Counted from the stretch's first letter, positions 51,278-61,279 are shown. The stretch is 64,000 bases of DNA from Marinobacter zhanjiangensis (GCF_014651935.1 NZ_BMXV01000006.1:124001-188000), one strand, 5' to 3'. Made by a program: numbers and translations. The notes: generated by a model not told the origin, from the sequence alone.

Positions 51278-52569
51278 GCCGCTTTCCTCTCGAACAGCTG
51301 GCGGAATACCGGGTAGATTTCCGCCGGGTCGGCGATCTGTTGCATGGCGAAGCTCTGGGGGAAACTCTCCATGACCTTCTGGTACTCGTACCACAGCATC
51401 TGGTGATCCTGGGGCGTAATCTCCACATAGGAGTAGTACTGCACCAGCGGAATGATTCGTTCCGCCAGGATCTTGCCGCAGACCGGGGAGTCATCGTTCC
51501 AGTTATCACCGTCTGACGCCTGGGCGGCGTAGATGTTCCACTCGTCCGGGGAATAGCGGGACTCAATGATCTTGTGCATCAGCTTGAGGGCGCTGGAGAC
51601 GATGGTGCCGCCGGTCTCCCGGCTGTAGAAGAACTCCTCCTCGTCCACTTCCTTGGCGCTGGTATGGTGGCGGATGAAGACCACGTCGATCTTCTTGTAG
51701 TTCTTCTTCAGGAACAGGTACAGCAGGATGAAGAAGCGCTTGGCGATGTCCTTGTGGGTCTGGGTCATGGAGCCGGACACATCCATCAGGCAGAACATCA
51801 CCGCACTGGTGGCCGGCTTCGGTTTCTTGACGTGTTGCCGGTAGCGCAGGTCGATCTCGTCAATAAACGGAATACGCCTGACGTTGGCCTTGAGCCGGGC
51901 GATTTCCGACTCCAGCGCTTCGATCTGGTCGGCGTGGCTGAACGCGGGGTCCAGGTCGTCGGGGGCGCTTTTCAGGGCTGCAAGCTGTTCCTGCAACTCA
52001 CGAATCTTCTTGCGGCGGGCACCGCTCAGGCCCAGCCGCCGGGCGTGGGCCCCCCGTAGTGAGCGCACCACATCCAGTTTGGCGGGCACGCCCTGGGAGG
52101 TGAAGCCGGAACGTTGCCAGGTGAAGGCTTCGGTGTCCTTGAGCTTCTTGCGGGCCAGGTTGGGCAGTTCCAGGTCATCGAACAGGAAGTCCAGGAACTC
52201 GTCCTGGGTAATCTGGAACGCGAATTCGTCCATGCCCTCGCCGTCGGGGCTGGCCTGGCCGGCACCCGAGCCGCCTCCGCCACCGCCTTCCGGCTTGGCA
52301 ATTTCATCCCCGGCGACGAACTCCTGATTTCCGGGGTGAACCATCTCCCGTTTGCCCCCCTGGCCGTGGTGGAAGATGGGCTCATGGATATCCCGGGAGG
52401 GAATGCTGACGCTTTCACCCCGTTCAATATCGGTGATCGAGCGCTTCTGCACCGCATCCGCCACAGCTTTCTTGATGTGCTGGCGGTAGCGGCGCAGGAA
52501 CCGTTCCCGGTTCACTGCGCTCTTGTTTTTGCCGTTCAGTCGGCGGTCTACAACGTGGGTCATACCCAT
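51274..52569 (-). CDS. YeaH/DUF444 protein
   Basis: 431 residues of the UPF0229/YeaH family. A Gly-rich linker lies at about 94-100. The C-terminal half has a von Willebrand A-like fold with a metal-site motif ([20 protein letters not shown]). A Ser/Thr-rich switch occurs at [15 protein letters not shown]. It forms the middle of the conserved PrkA-YeaH-SpoVR set and may be a kinase partner or substrate. GGAGTGG precedes the ATG. It overlaps the SpoVR gene by 4 bases and lies 30 bases after prkA. Confidence 0.94.
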   Translation of the reverse strand: MGMTHVVDRRLNGKNKSAVNRERFLRRYRQHIKKAVADAVQKRSITDIERGESVSIPSRDIHEPIFHHGQGGKREMVHPGNQEFVAGDEIAKPEGGGGGGSGAGQASPDGEGMDEFAFQITQDEFLDFLFDDLELPNLARKKLKDTEAFTWQRSGFTSQGVPAKLDVVRSLRGAHARRLGLSGARRKKIRELQEQLAALKSAPDDLDPAFSHADQIEALESEIARLKANVRRIPFIDEIDLRYRQHVKKPKPATSAVMFCLMDVSGSMTQTHKDIAKRFFILLYLFLKKNYKKIDVVFIRHHTSAKEVDEEEFFYSRETGGTIVSSALKLMHKIIESRYSPDEWNIYAAQASDGDNWNDDSPVCGKILAERIIPLVQYYSYVEITPQDHQMLWYEYQKVMESFPQSFAMQQIADPAEIYPVFRQLFERKAA

Positions 52570-52599
52570 AGTGCCACTCCAGTCAGGTCAGACAGTTGG

Positions 52600-54522
52600 T
52601 CAGTGCGACTTTCTGACTCTGAGGTACCACTCGGCCAGCAGCCGGACCTGCTTCTCGGTGTAACCACGGTCGACCATGCGATCCACAAACTGTTTGTGCT
52701 TCTTCTGGTCTTCCTGGCTGGCCTTGGGATTGAAGGAAATCACCGGCAGCAGGTCTTCGGTGTTGGAGAACATCTTCTTCTCGATCACGCTACGCAGCTT
52801 CTCGTAGCTGAGCCAGGAGGGGTTCTCCCCCTGGTTGTTGGCCCGGGCCCGCAGCACGAAGTTGACCACCTCGTTGCGGAAGTCCTTGGGGTTGCTGATA
52901 CCCGCGGGTTTCTCGATCTTCTCCAGTTCGTCGTTGATGGCCGGCCGGTCGAGAATCTCGCCGGTGTCCGGGTCCCGGAACTCCTGGTCCTGGATCCACA
53001 GGTCGGCATAGGTCACATAGCGGTCGAACAGGTTCTGACCATACTCGCTGTAACTTTCCAGATAGGCGGTCTGGATTTCCTTGCCGATGAACTCCACGTA
53101 GTGGGGCGCCAGGTACTCCTTGATAAAGCGCAGGTAACGCTCATGCACCTCGGGCGGGAACTGCTCCTGCTCGATCTGCTTTTCGATAACATAGAGCAGG
53201 TGCACCGGGTTGGCGGCCACTTCAGTGCTGTCGAAGTTGAACACCTTGGACAGAATCTTGAAGGCGAAGCGGGTGGACAACCCGTCCATGCCTTCGTTGA
53301 CGCCGGCGGCATCACGGTATTCCTGGATCGACTTGGCCTTGGGATCGGTGTCCTTGATGTTCTGGCCGTCATACACTTTCATTTTAGAGTAGATGCTGGA
53401 GTTTTCCGGCTCCTTGAGCCGTGACAGCACCGAGAACTGGGCCAGCATGTCCAGGGTGTCCGGGGCGCAGGGCGCTCCGGAAAGCGAGCTGTGCTTCAGC
53501 AGCTTCCGGTAGATCTCGATTTCTTCCGTGACCCGAAGGCAGTAGGGCACCTTGACGATGTAGACCCGGTCCAGGAAGGCCTCGTTGTGTTTGTTGTTGC
53601 GGAAAGTCTGCCACTCGGACTCGTTGGAGTGGGCCAGGATAATGCCATCAAAGGGCACCGAACCCATGCCCTCGGTGGTGTTGTAGTTGCCCTCCTGGGT
53701 AGCGGTGAGCAGCGGGTGGAGGACCTTGATGGGGGCCTTGAACATCTCCACGAATTCCATCAGCCCCTGGTTGGCCTTGCTCAGGCCACCGGAGAAGCTG
53801 TAGGCGTCCGGGTCGTCCTGGGAGAAGTCTTCCAGCATGCGGATGTTGACCTTGCCCACCAGGGCGGAGATGTCCTGGTTGTTGTCGTCGCCGGGCTCGG
53901 TCTTGGAGACGGCCACCTGGTCCAGTACCGACGGGTACTTCTTCACCACCCGGAACTGGCTGATATCACCGCCATATTCATGCAGGCGCTTCACCGCCCA
54001 GGGCGACATGATGGGCTTGAGGTAACGCTGGGGAATGCCGTATTCCTCTTCCAGAATCTGGCCATCTTCCAGCGGATCGAACAGTCCCAGGGGGGATTCA
54101 TTAACCGGCGAGCCCTTGATGGCGTAGAAGGGCACCTTCTGTATCAGGGACTTCAGCTTTTCCGCCAGGGAGGATTTGCCGCCACCGACAGGCCCCAGCA
54201 GATACAGGATCTGTTTCTTTTCCTCCAGCCCCTGGGCGGCATGACGGAAGAAGGACACGATATTTTCCACCGCTTCTTCCATGCCATAGAACTCGGAAAA
54301 CTCCGGGTATCGCTGGATCACCTTGTTGGAGAATATGCGCGACAGGCGCGGGTCCCTGGATGTGTCGATAAATTCCGGTTCGCCGATAGCGAGCAGCATG
54401 CGCTCGGCGGCGGTGGCGTAGGCGGATGGATCCTTCTTGCAGATCTCCAGATATTCCTCCAGGGAGTATTCTTCTTCCTGGGTCTGGTCATACCGGTCTT
54501 TGAAGTGCTGCAATATGCTCAT
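52600..54522 (-). CDS. prkA: PrkA-type serine protein kinase (YeaG)
   Basis: 640 residues. An AAA-like N-terminal domain with Walker A (LYLLGPVGGGKSSLAEKL, about 105-122) is followed by the PrkA C-terminal domain that carries kinase activity. It takes part in the response to nutrient and nitrogen stress in enteric bacteria. It is the first of the prkA-yeaH-spoVR operon, leftward. GGGTAACCCT lies just upstream of the ATG with an AGGG-type ribosome site. Confidence 0.95.
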   Translation of the reverse strand: MSILQHFKDRYDQTQEEEYSLEEYLEICKKDPSAYATAAERMLLAIGEPEFIDTSRDPRLSRIFSNKVIQRYPEFSEFYGMEEAVENIVSFFRHAAQGLEEKKQILYLLGPVGGGKSSLAEKLKSLIQKVPFYAIKGSPVNESPLGLFDPLEDGQILEEEYGIPQRYLKPIMSPWAVKRLHEYGGDISQFRVVKKYPSVLDQVAVSKTEPGDDNNQDISALVGKVNIRMLEDFSQDDPDAYSFSGGLSKANQGLMEFVEMFKAPIKVLHPLLTATQEGNYNTTEGMGSVPFDGIILAHSNESEWQTFRNNKHNEAFLDRVYIVKVPYCLRVTEEIEIYRKLLKHSSLSGAPCAPDTLDMLAQFSVLSRLKEPENSSIYSKMKVYDGQNIKDTDPKAKSIQEYRDAAGVNEGMDGLSTRFAFKILSKVFNFDSTEVAANPVHLLYVIEKQIEQEQFPPEVHERYLRFIKEYLAPHYVEFIGKEIQTAYLESYSEYGQNLFDRYVTYADLWIQDQEFRDPDTGEILDRPAINDELEKIEKPAGISNPKDFRNEVVNFVLRARANNQGENPSWLSYEKLRSVIEKKMFSNTEDLLPVISFNPKASQEDQKKHKQFVDRMVDRGYTEKQVRLLAEWYLRVRKSH

Positions 54523-54933
54523 GGGTAACCCTCGCTTGCTAATGAATCAGCTCGACTACACGCAATATTCCCCGTTGTTGGACGCCGCGGGCGGACGTTC
54601 TGGTTATGGTTGGATGGAAAACACGACTGTCTGCCGAAGGCGGTCCGGAGAGCTGATCCCGGTGGTCCGGCAGAACCTCCATTGAATGAGGCTTTAATTT
54701 CAGCTTAGTTCAACGCTACGAGCTTGGACAGGGGAACGGTGTACCAGTTCGGCAAAATTGAGTGGTTTTTTGGCAGGGTTTTGTAACCAGCGTCGTATTT
54801 CATGACCACTTTGAAGACAGGTTCGACGCAACTCTTGCAACTTGATTGCTCTATATCGGAATGATAATTGTTTGCATATTAGGGCAGTCCTGCTATTTTG
54901 AGTGTCGGGCTTTATCTCAAAGGGAGGCAGGCA
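54523..54933. other. Gene-poor stretch upstream of prkA
   Basis: 411 bases without a convincing gene. The right part is AT-rich and holds a Fur-like box (54857). Short frames present here are not supported by ribosome sites. The prkA promoter should lie in its left part, but I could not identify clear boxes. Confidence 0.4.
54857..54876 (+). promoter_or_regulatory. Fur-like box upstream of the 44-aa gene
   Basis: CGGAATGATAATTGTTTGCA matches the 19-base Fur consensus at about 12 positions, including an uninterrupted AATGATAAT. A plausible promoter follows (TTGCAT, then TATTTT). Confidence 0.5.
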
Positions 54934-55068
54934 ATGAACCATTCAGCGGTACAACTGGCAGGATCTTCCGATCGGATCTTCAGAGCGTGGCGGGTGCTTC
55001 GTCAGGCCCAGATGGGTGACGGAGCCACCAGGAAGCGGGGCTCCAAACCGGAACCGGCGGAACGGTGA
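54934..55068 (+). CDS. Small 44-aa hypothetical protein, possibly iron-regulated
   Basis: A short frame with a strong AAAGGGAGG ribosome site 7-8 bases before the ATG. The product is basic, with DRIFRAWRVLRQAQMGDG in the centre and a charged end (KRGSKPEPAER). It has no membrane segment. I compared it with HemP-type small iron proteins and saw no match. Support comes from the ribosome site and the Fur-like box upstream, not from homology, so it remains tentative. Confidence 0.4.
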   Translation: MNHSAVQLAGSSDRIFRAWRVLRQAQMGDGATRKRGSKPEPAER

Positions 55069-55208
55069 ATCCTGGTGTGCAGCAAAGGGGCGGTGGTCCG
55101 ACCGACCATTGAGTCACGGGCCACACCCCCGATCTTTCGTCCTGCGACCGATCCCGACCAAGTCAAGCATGCCAGGACTATGCCGGGATCGGCGCAGGGG
55201 TAAGGCGA

Positions 55209-57587
55209 TCAGCCAGCAGGACGTCCCTGATCCGGTTCATTGAAGTTGCAGACGCCGCTGGGGAAAATTTCCTGCAGCCTGTCAACTTCCTCCCCGGTGA
55301 AGGTCGTGTTGCCATAGGTGCCGTCGCTCAGAGCAGCTTCCACTGGCTTCAGGGCGCATTTGAAGACACTTCCCTCGATCGGCCCACCGGCCTCCATGCG
55401 GGAAGTGGTGTAGGTTTCGAATTGCCGGGTGCAGGCACCTTCGGCATTGCTGTCCAGGATACCGTTCCAGACGTCTTCTCCCGCGTCGATCAGTGAGCCA
55501 TCGGTGTTGTAACAGGCGTCCACCGCCTCGGCTGGCCGGTTTTCGGCGATGCTGAGGTCGGGGTTGTCCTGAATATTCATGATCCAGTCGTGAAGCACTT
55601 CCAGGGCCATCCAGGTCTGGTTGTATTCTTCCCGTGGCTCCGGTTCGTCCGGGTCGGAATAATCGGTTGGCCGGGCATCGGTAAACCAGATCACCTGGTT
55701 ACCGGCGTCGCCCATGCGGTTGATGATGCGCTGGCGGGCGGAGAAGGACTGGTGGCTGTTGTGCATGTCCAGCACTTCTTCCAGGTAATGCCGCCAGTCG
55801 ATCACCGGCATTTTGAGCTGGCCGTCGAACACCAGGCCCGAGGTATAGGCGGCGCGGATAGCCTGGAGATCACCCTCGGTCCGTGGCGCCGGGGTGGTGC
55901 CGTCGTCCGGACTGAGGTTCATGTTGGCGCTGCTCCAGGGATCGAATCGAATCTCCCCGGCCAGTACCTGCTCCTCAATGCCCAGGAACGGGAACCCTTC
56001 CTGAACCATCTCCGAAGGCTGTTTCCAGCCGCCCACCTGAGCGTTCAGCTTCAGGAACTCTGCCTTGGTAATGTTGCCCTCCACCAGGGCATCCAGGCCG
56101 TACTGCACGCCTACATTGTCGAACAGGGTGCGGGGTTCACCATTTTCATCCACGCCGTAGATGTTTTTGGCGTCCGAGTAGTGGGTCCAGCGTACCTCGT
56201 CCATGATGCCGGCGGGCTGCATCAACTCCTGGTTGTCGGCTCTGCCGTAGAGGGGGTTCATCACCAGCGGCGTCAGGCCGCGCCAGGCCGGAATGCACTC
56301 GGTCATGCCCGGGGCCGTGCTGTAACCGAGCATGGTCTTGGCTCTGGCGAACGGGTCGGGGTAATTGTCATTGGCGTTCAGGCCTACCAGCAGGCTGCGG
56401 TTGGCGGTGGTTTGCCACTTGGTATTGTCCCGGTCGGTGGCGTCCATGTAGTACTCCAGCAGTTCGCAGTCGCCGACATGGATGGTCTGGGTGACCATGT
56501 CCGGGTAGGAATACTGGGGTACGCCGCCGTCCAACAAGTTCGGGTGATTCTGGGAGTAAACGTACTGCTGGATACCCCCGCCAGAACCGCCAATGGCCAC
56601 GGTATAGTCCGGTACCCCGAAACGCTTGACGAAATGTTCTTTCACCATGAGCGCGGTCTCGCCACCCACCTGAAGGTTGTAGTGGGGGCTGGTACGGGTA
56701 CCGGTGGAATAGATCACCGCGTAGCCTTTCTTCAGGGTGTCAGGCTGCAGCGCCCGGCTATTGCTGATATCACCCTGGGAGTGGCCGATACCGACGCCAC
56801 CCTGGAAGTGGAACAGCAGGCGGCCATTCCAGTTGTCGGTAGACGCTTCCCAGGGAGCGTCTACCGCTTCGGCCAGAGTAGCGAAGCTGTAGATAAACCG
56901 GTTGATGGTGCCTCTTTCCTGGCGGACGATGAAGTCCACAGTACGACCGTCAGTCAGAGTGGTGCGGACCATGTCATCGGGTCGCACGCCATCCTCGGGT
57001 AGCGATTTCCACTCGTCGTCGGTTGTACGGTAGATAAAGCTGACATAGCTTTCGATGGAGCAGTCGCGGCTCAGGCCTATCTGGGCACCACTTTCATCAA
57101 GCACCGGGAAACCGGCGTTGCCGTCGGTATCCACCAGTGGCTGTTTGCCAAGTTCTGTGGTGACGGTACACACGAACGGATATTGCTGTGGTCCCGAAAA
57201 GATGGGGCCGGTGGTCGGGTGAACTGTCAGTGAAACCGAAGCCAGAGGACCCTGACGGCGGTGATGCAATTCAAGCCGGTTTTCACCTTCCCGCAGGCCG
57301 GTTACCAGGACTTCATGACCCTTCCGCCCGGCCCGGATTTCGGGCTTGATGGGCTGGCCATTGAGCCAGAATTCCAGGTGTCTGAGCCGGGAGCGTGTCG
57401 CGGGTCGCGATTTTACAGGGCGGTCCTTGAACAGTATCTGTACCAGTACGTCATCCCCGGATACCTGATCCGGCGCACTGGACAGTACCCTGATGTCGTA
57501 GTGGGGGTTGGCCGCATGGCTGGCAGCAGCCAGCCCGATCACAGCCAGCAGAATGATTAGGGGGTGAAGCAGCAGTCTGGGCAGCAT
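55209..57587 (-). CDS. DUF6351 family secreted alpha/beta-hydrolase-like protein
   Basis: About 792 residues with a signal peptide (about 1-26, ending ASHA). The central part resembles an alpha/beta hydrolase with a nucleophile-elbow-like VAIGGSGGGIQQYVYSQNHP (GxSxG as GGSGG). Nearby are FHFQGGVGIGHSQGD and later DMHNSHQSFSARQRI with a candidate catalytic His. Several Cys suggest disulfides. It is probably periplasmic or extracellular; a polyester- or ester-hydrolysing role is imaginable but not shown. The ATG at 57587 has AGAGGG upstream. It has no linked partner gene. Confidence 0.75.
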   Translation of the reverse strand: MLPRLLLHPLIILLAVIGLAAASHAANPHYDIRVLSSAPDQVSGDDVLVQILFKDRPVKSRPATRSRLRHLEFWLNGQPIKPEIRAGRKGHEVLVTGLREGENRLELHHRRQGPLASVSLTVHPTTGPIFSGPQQYPFVCTVTTELGKQPLVDTDGNAGFPVLDESGAQIGLSRDCSIESYVSFIYRTTDDEWKSLPEDGVRPDDMVRTTLTDGRTVDFIVRQERGTINRFIYSFATLAEAVDAPWEASTDNWNGRLLFHFQGGVGIGHSQGDISNSRALQPDTLKKGYAVIYSTGTRTSPHYNLQVGGETALMVKEHFVKRFGVPDYTVAIGGSGGGIQQYVYSQNHPNLLDGGVPQYSYPDMVTQTIHVGDCELLEYYMDATDRDNTKWQTTANRSLLVGLNANDNYPDPFARAKTMLGYSTAPGMTECIPAWRGLTPLVMNPLYGRADNQELMQPAGIMDEVRWTHYSDAKNIYGVDENGEPRTLFDNVGVQYGLDALVEGNITKAEFLKLNAQVGGWKQPSEMVQEGFPFLGIEEQVLAGEIRFDPWSSANMNLSPDDGTTPAPRTEGDLQAIRAAYTSGLVFDGQLKMPVIDWRHYLEEVLDMHNSHQSFSARQRIINRMGDAGNQVIWFTDARPTDYSDPDEPEPREEYNQTWMALEVLHDWIMNIQDNPDLSIAENRPAEAVDACYNTDGSLIDAGEDVWNGILDSNAEGACTRQFETYTTSRMEAGGPIEGSVFKCALKPVEAALSDGTYGNTTFTGEEVDRLQEIFPSGVCNFNEPDQGRPAG

Positions 57588-57675
57588 GGTGAAGTTCCCT
57601 CTATGTAAATTTTTGTTACAGGGTTGCATTCACCAGCATGGCCAAACATGTACAAAAAACAAACGAACAGAAATG

Positions 57676-57702
57676 AAAAAAGCGCCCCTGTAGCGGGGGC
57701 GC
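57676..57702 (-). terminator. Terminator of the TPMT-family gene
   Basis: GCGCCCC and GGGGCGC form a 7-bp stem; on the minus strand a run of six Ts follows. It lies about 60 bases beyond the methyltransferase stop codon and separates it from the DUF6351 gene. Confidence 0.8.
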
Positions 57703-57760
57703 CCCTGGAATGCGTTACTAATGCTTTGAAAAAAAAGTTAAAACCGCGCTCGCATCCGCG

Positions 57761-58420
57761 TTAGTTCTTTTTGAGATAAAAAACACTCTCGGTAGCGCCG
57801 TTGCGCAGACCTTTGCGTTTCGCAAATGGGCTGTCCCGCCCCATGTCGTTGGTGAGCAGGTGATCAATCTCATAGTCGCCCTCAAAGAGGTCGAACACTT
57901 CCTGGTCGCTGACGTTGAACGGCGGGCCTTTCATCTCGCTGCTGTCGTAGTCCAGGGTAATCAGCAATATGCGGGTGCCGTCCGGGATTACGGCGGTCAG
58001 GTGTTCCACGTACTCCCGGCGCATTTCCGGAGGCATGGCGATGAGCGCGGCCCGGTCGTAGACCAGTCGTACATGTTGCAGGTCGTCCGGTACCAGTTGG
58101 AAGAAATCGCCACACCAGAGTTCGAGTTCATCGTGCCGGAAGATGGTGAACGGCTCACCAGGGTGGACCTTCGCCTTTTCTTCAGCCTCCTCGAAAAAGT
58201 CCTTGCAGGCCACCTCGCTCAGTTCCACCCCGATCACCGGGTGCCCCTGGTCGTGCAGCCACCACATGTCATGGGCCTTGCCGCACAGGGGCACGAAAAC
58301 GGCATCAGTGCTGTCGGCAGCGAAATCAGGCCAGTGATCATGCAGGTACTTGTTCACCGTGCCCTCATGAAAGCCAATCTCGCCCTTGGCCCAGCGGGTG
58401 TGCCAGAATTCATGCTCCAT
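57761..58420 (-). CDS. tpm: Thiopurine S-methyltransferase (TPMT) family protein
   Basis: 219 residues. TPMT fold: FWHTRWAKGEIGFHEGTVNK at the start, the SAM-binding region FVPLCGKAHDMWWLHDQGH, VIGVELSEVAC, then GDFFQL and VYDRAALIAMPPEMRREY. In bacteria this family methylates thiols and also selenium and tellurium oxyanions, making volatile products. The ATG at 58420 has GGGGAATG upstream; a longer frame upstream runs into the divergent gene and is not real. It is divergent from the hydroxyacid dehydrogenase gene. Confidence 0.93.
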   Translation of the reverse strand: MEHEFWHTRWAKGEIGFHEGTVNKYLHDHWPDFAADSTDAVFVPLCGKAHDMWWLHDQGHPVIGVELSEVACKDFFEEAEEKAKVHPGEPFTIFRHDELELWCGDFFQLVPDDLQHVRLVYDRAALIAMPPEMRREYVEHLTAVIPDGTRILLITLDYDSSEMKGPPFNVSDQEVFDLFEGDYEIDHLLTNDMGRDSPFAKRKGLRNGATESVFYLKKN

Positions 58421-58478
58421 AGTGTCATTCCCCATCATTACTGGAAGTTTCCCAGAGCATAAGACAGGAGGCACAACA

Positions 58479-59402
58479 GTGAAAGCCGTATTCCTTGATG
58501 CCCGCACCCTGGGCGAAGACGTTACCCTGGCGCCCATCGAACAGGTGACCGGTGCGCTGACCTGCCATGCCCGCACTGCCCCTGGGGAGGTCATCGACCG
58601 TTTGCAGGGCTTCGATACGGTTTTGGTCAACAAGGTGGTGCTGGGGCGTGAGCACTTCGAGGCCTGCCCGGAGCTGAAGACCATCGCCGTGGTGGCCACC
58701 GGCCTGAACAACATCGACCTGAAGGCAGCGGAAGACCACGGCATTCGCGTGCTCAATGTCACCCGCTACGGCCGCTCCACCGTGGCCCAGCACACCATGG
58801 CCCTGATTCTGGCTCTGGCCACGCGGCTGCTCGATTACAGCCGGGATGTACAGGAAGGGCGCTGGGCAAGGAGCGATATGTTCTGCCTGATGGACCATCC
58901 CATCATGGAGCTGGAAGGCAAGATCCTGGGCATTATCGGTTACGGCGACCTGGGGCAGGGCGTCGCCGAACGGGCCCGTGCCTTCGGCATGGACATTGTT
59001 CTGGGCTGCCGCCCCGGCCAGGAGCCGGGCGAAGTGGACGGCTATCCGAGAATTCCGCTGGCCGAATTGCTGCCCCAGGTGGATGTGCTTTCACTGCACT
59101 GCCTGCTGAGCGAAGACACCCGCCACCTGATAGGAGCCACTGAACTCGAACAGATGAAGGAGTCTGCCCTCCTCATTAACACCTCCCGCGGCGGTCTGGT
59201 AGACGAACAGGCCCTGGCCGACGCCCTGCGTGCAGGCACCATCGGCGGCGCCGGGTTCGATGTGCTCACCGAAGAACCACCCCGTAACGGCAACCCCCTG
59301 CTGGCGGACGATATCCCCAACCTGATCCTTACCCCGCACTCCGCCTGGGCCAGCCGCGAGGCGCGGCAGCGGATTGTGGAAATTACGGCTGAAAACCTGT
59401 AA
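58479..59402 (+). CDS. D-2-hydroxyacid dehydrogenase (hydroxypyruvate/glycerate type)
   Basis: 307 residues starting at GTG 58479 with a strong AGGAGG. The NAD-binding motif is GIIGYGDLGQGVAERA, the catalytic Arg is in LLINTSRGGLVDE, the Glu in LTEEPPRNGNP and the His in LTPHSAWAS. It reduces or oxidises small 2-hydroxyacids such as hydroxypyruvate. The protein ends at RQRIVEITAENL, whereas relatives usually continue for a further 10-20 residues with a conserved tail, so the C-terminus is slightly short. All catalytic residues remain. Confidence 0.9.
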   Translation: MKAVFLDARTLGEDVTLAPIEQVTGALTCHARTAPGEVIDRLQGFDTVLVNKVVLGREHFEACPELKTIAVVATGLNNIDLKAAEDHGIRVLNVTRYGRSTVAQHTMALILALATRLLDYSRDVQEGRWARSDMFCLMDHPIMELEGKILGIIGYGDLGQGVAERARAFGMDIVLGCRPGQEPGEVDGYPRIPLAELLPQVDVLSLHCLLSEDTRHLIGATELEQMKESALLINTSRGGLVDEQALADALRAGTIGGAGFDVLTEEPPRNGNPLLADDIPNLILTPHSAWASREARQRIVEITAENL

Positions 59403-59704
59403 ACGATCTGAATGATATTACCCGACTGGTTCCGGGATTGATCACGGATTGATCAGTTACTCCTTTGAATTGCTTAAAAATACCCACTATGAAACTTTGT
59501 GTAACAACAATCTGTTTAGATGTTTCGCTAATGTAAAATAACGCAATAGTTTCCAACCTACTCTATTACTGTGACTCCCTTCTCGCTTAAGGTTACCAGA
59601 AGTTAAGGAATCCATTGGATTCCTGACCGTGGTGATAAAGGGAGTTATCGCAGCGCATGGCTCCCTACTGCCCTCCAGGGGAAAACAGATAATAAGGAGT
59701 CAGT
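59403..59704 (+). promoter_or_regulatory. 302-base AT-rich leader of the envelope lipoprotein cluster
   Basis: Gene-free. It holds a tandem repeat (GGATTGATCA at 59435 and 59446) and two potential hairpins. One is GGAATCC-ATT-GGATTCC (59607-59623); the other pairs AGGGAG (59639 on) with CTCCCT (59660 on). The AT-rich middle probably carries the promoter, and the hairpins would fall in the 5' leader. No known riboswitch motif was recognised. Confidence 0.4.
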
Positions 59705-61279
59705 GTGAGACCTCTCGTTCGTTTTGGCGTTGCCGTCCTGGCAGCGACTGCAATATCCGGTTGTGCATCCTACAAGCACCGTTCACAGATGACGGATTTC
59801 AATACCGCTTATGCCACTGGCGACTACACAGCCGCCCTGGAAAGCATGGCCTTCAAGATTGATTCCGAAAAGGAAGTGGACACCGAGGCGCATCTCCTGG
59901 AGTTCCTGCACCAGGCTGAACTCTACCGACTCAGCGGCAATTTCAGTAAAGCCGCGGAATACTACGATCTTGCCGAACAGGGCATGAAGTATCTGGATAC
60001 GGAGAGCCTCGCGGAAGAGACCGGTGAGACCTTCATGGCCGTCATGATCAACGACTCCGCCCGTGATTACGAGGCCCTGATGTCGGAGGCCGTGCTGGTC
60101 AACACCTACAAGGCGCTGGCGTTCCTGGCTGAGGGCAACAACGACTACGCCCGTATCGAGTTCAACCGTGCCGACGATCGTACCCGGCGGGCAGTGAATT
60201 TTTTTGCTGACGAGATCGAAGCGCAGCAGGAAAAGTTGCAGGAAGAGGCGCGTGAAGCTGCCGAAAACGAGGCTGCCGCTGCCAACGCCGAAGATGACGA
60301 AAACCCCGGGGATGGCGAAGCCAACAGCGCGCTTTTTGCGAGCCAGAGTCTGGAGAGCGAGGGCCTGCAGCAGGCCGTGGCGGATAACTATGGTGCGCCA
60401 TCCCAGTGGGCCGTTTACTCCGAGTTTATTGTGCCTGCCAGTACTTACCTGAACGGGCTCTATTTCCTGGCGAACGGTACCGTCTCTTCGGACTACGACA
60501 AGGCGGTGGACTCGCTCAAACGTGTTGCCCAGATGAATGAAGACAGCGCTCAGCTGGCCAGCGACCTGGCACTGGCCGAGGACCTGGCGACAGGTCGGCA
60601 GAGTGTGGGAGATCTGGAGCCGCAGGTCTGGGTAGTCTACGAGAATGGTCTCGGGCCGGTGCTCGAAGAAATGCGGTTCGATGTACCGCTGCTGCTGTTC
60701 CACGGCAATCAGCAGGCACCCGCCTACACCGGCATAGCCCTGCCGAGATACGCTGAACGGGCGGCGATCCCCGGTAATCTGCTTGCCCTGACCGGCGAGG
60801 GTGATACAGCGGAAACGGAAGTGCTGTCGGACATGGAAAAGGTATTCCGCACGGAGATGAAAGCCCGGTTTACCGGGGTGCTGACCCGGGCGGTGGCCTC
60901 CGCCGTTATCAAGGCGGTCATCCAGAACGAAGCCTCGGAGCGTTTCGGTCTTGCCGGACAGCTGGGCTCCGCCCTGCTGACAGCCGCCACTACCCAGGCC
61001 GACCTGCGCGGATGGCAGGCGCTGCCGCATCACTGGCAGGTCGCCCGGATCAGCCGGCCGCAGGATGGCGAGCTGACTCTCGCCCAGAGTGACGGCACCA
61101 CCCTGGGCAGCATCACCGTTCCGGATCAGCCGTTCACCCTGGTTTACGTCAAGCGCCCCAGCCTGCAGGCACAGGCGACCGTAATGACTCTGGATCTCGA
61201 GGGCGCCGTGCCTGGCTCTCTCGCCCGTCTGCCGGAAATGCCGGCAAAGGCCGAAGTGTCATCGGCTTCCAACCAGTAA
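59705..61279 (+). CDS. Large lipoprotein, COG3014-like
   Basis: 524 residues from a GTG with AAGGAG 8 bases upstream. The lipobox ISGCAS (Cys about 20) marks a lipoprotein. The N-terminal part is helical and repeat-like (FNTAYATGDYTAALESMAFK, KAAEYYDLAEQGMKYL), resembling TPR units. A low-complexity Glu/Ala segment follows (about 175-205), then a domain with VWVVYENGLGPVLEEMRFDV and a conserved-looking hydrophobic end. It is similar in build to COG3014 proteins of unknown function. It begins a run of five envelope genes read in the same direction. Confidence 0.75.
   Translation: MRPLVRFGVAVLAATAISGCASYKHRSQMTDFNTAYATGDYTAALESMAFKIDSEKEVDTEAHLLEFLHQAELYRLSGNFSKAAEYYDLAEQGMKYLDTESLAEETGETFMAVMINDSARDYEALMSEAVLVNTYKALAFLAEGNNDYARIEFNRADDRTRRAVNFFADEIEAQQEKLQEEAREAAENEAAAANAEDDENPGDGEANSALFASQSLESEGLQQAVADNYGAPSQWAVYSEFIVPASTYLNGLYFLANGTVSSDYDKAVDSLKRVAQMNEDSAQLASDLALAEDLATGRQSVGDLEPQVWVVYENGLGPVLEEMRFDVPLLLFHGNQQAPAYTGIALPRYAERAAIPGNLLALTGEGDTAETEVLSDMEKVFRTEMKARFTGVLTRAVASAVIKAVIQNEASERFGLAGQLGSALLTAATTQADLRGWQALPHHWQVARISRPQDGELTLAQSDGTTLGSITVPDQPFTLVYVKRPSLQAQATVMTLDLEGAVPGSLARLPEMPAKAEVSSASNQ

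Noticed and set aside
52114..53424. 436-codon plus-strand frame opposite yeaH and prkA
   Set aside because: It spans two real genes on the other strand.
54934..55068. HemP-like hemin uptake protein
   Set aside because: The size and Fur-like box fit, but the conserved HemP C-terminal pattern is absent, so it is listed only as hypothetical.
55016..55243. 75-codon frame after the 44-aa gene
   Set aside because: It overlaps the 44-aa frame and the end of the DUF6351 gene and has no ribosome site.
55590..57002. 470-codon plus-strand frame opposite the DUF6351 gene
   Set aside because: Antisense shadow; the minus-strand gene has a signal peptide and hydrolase-like motifs.
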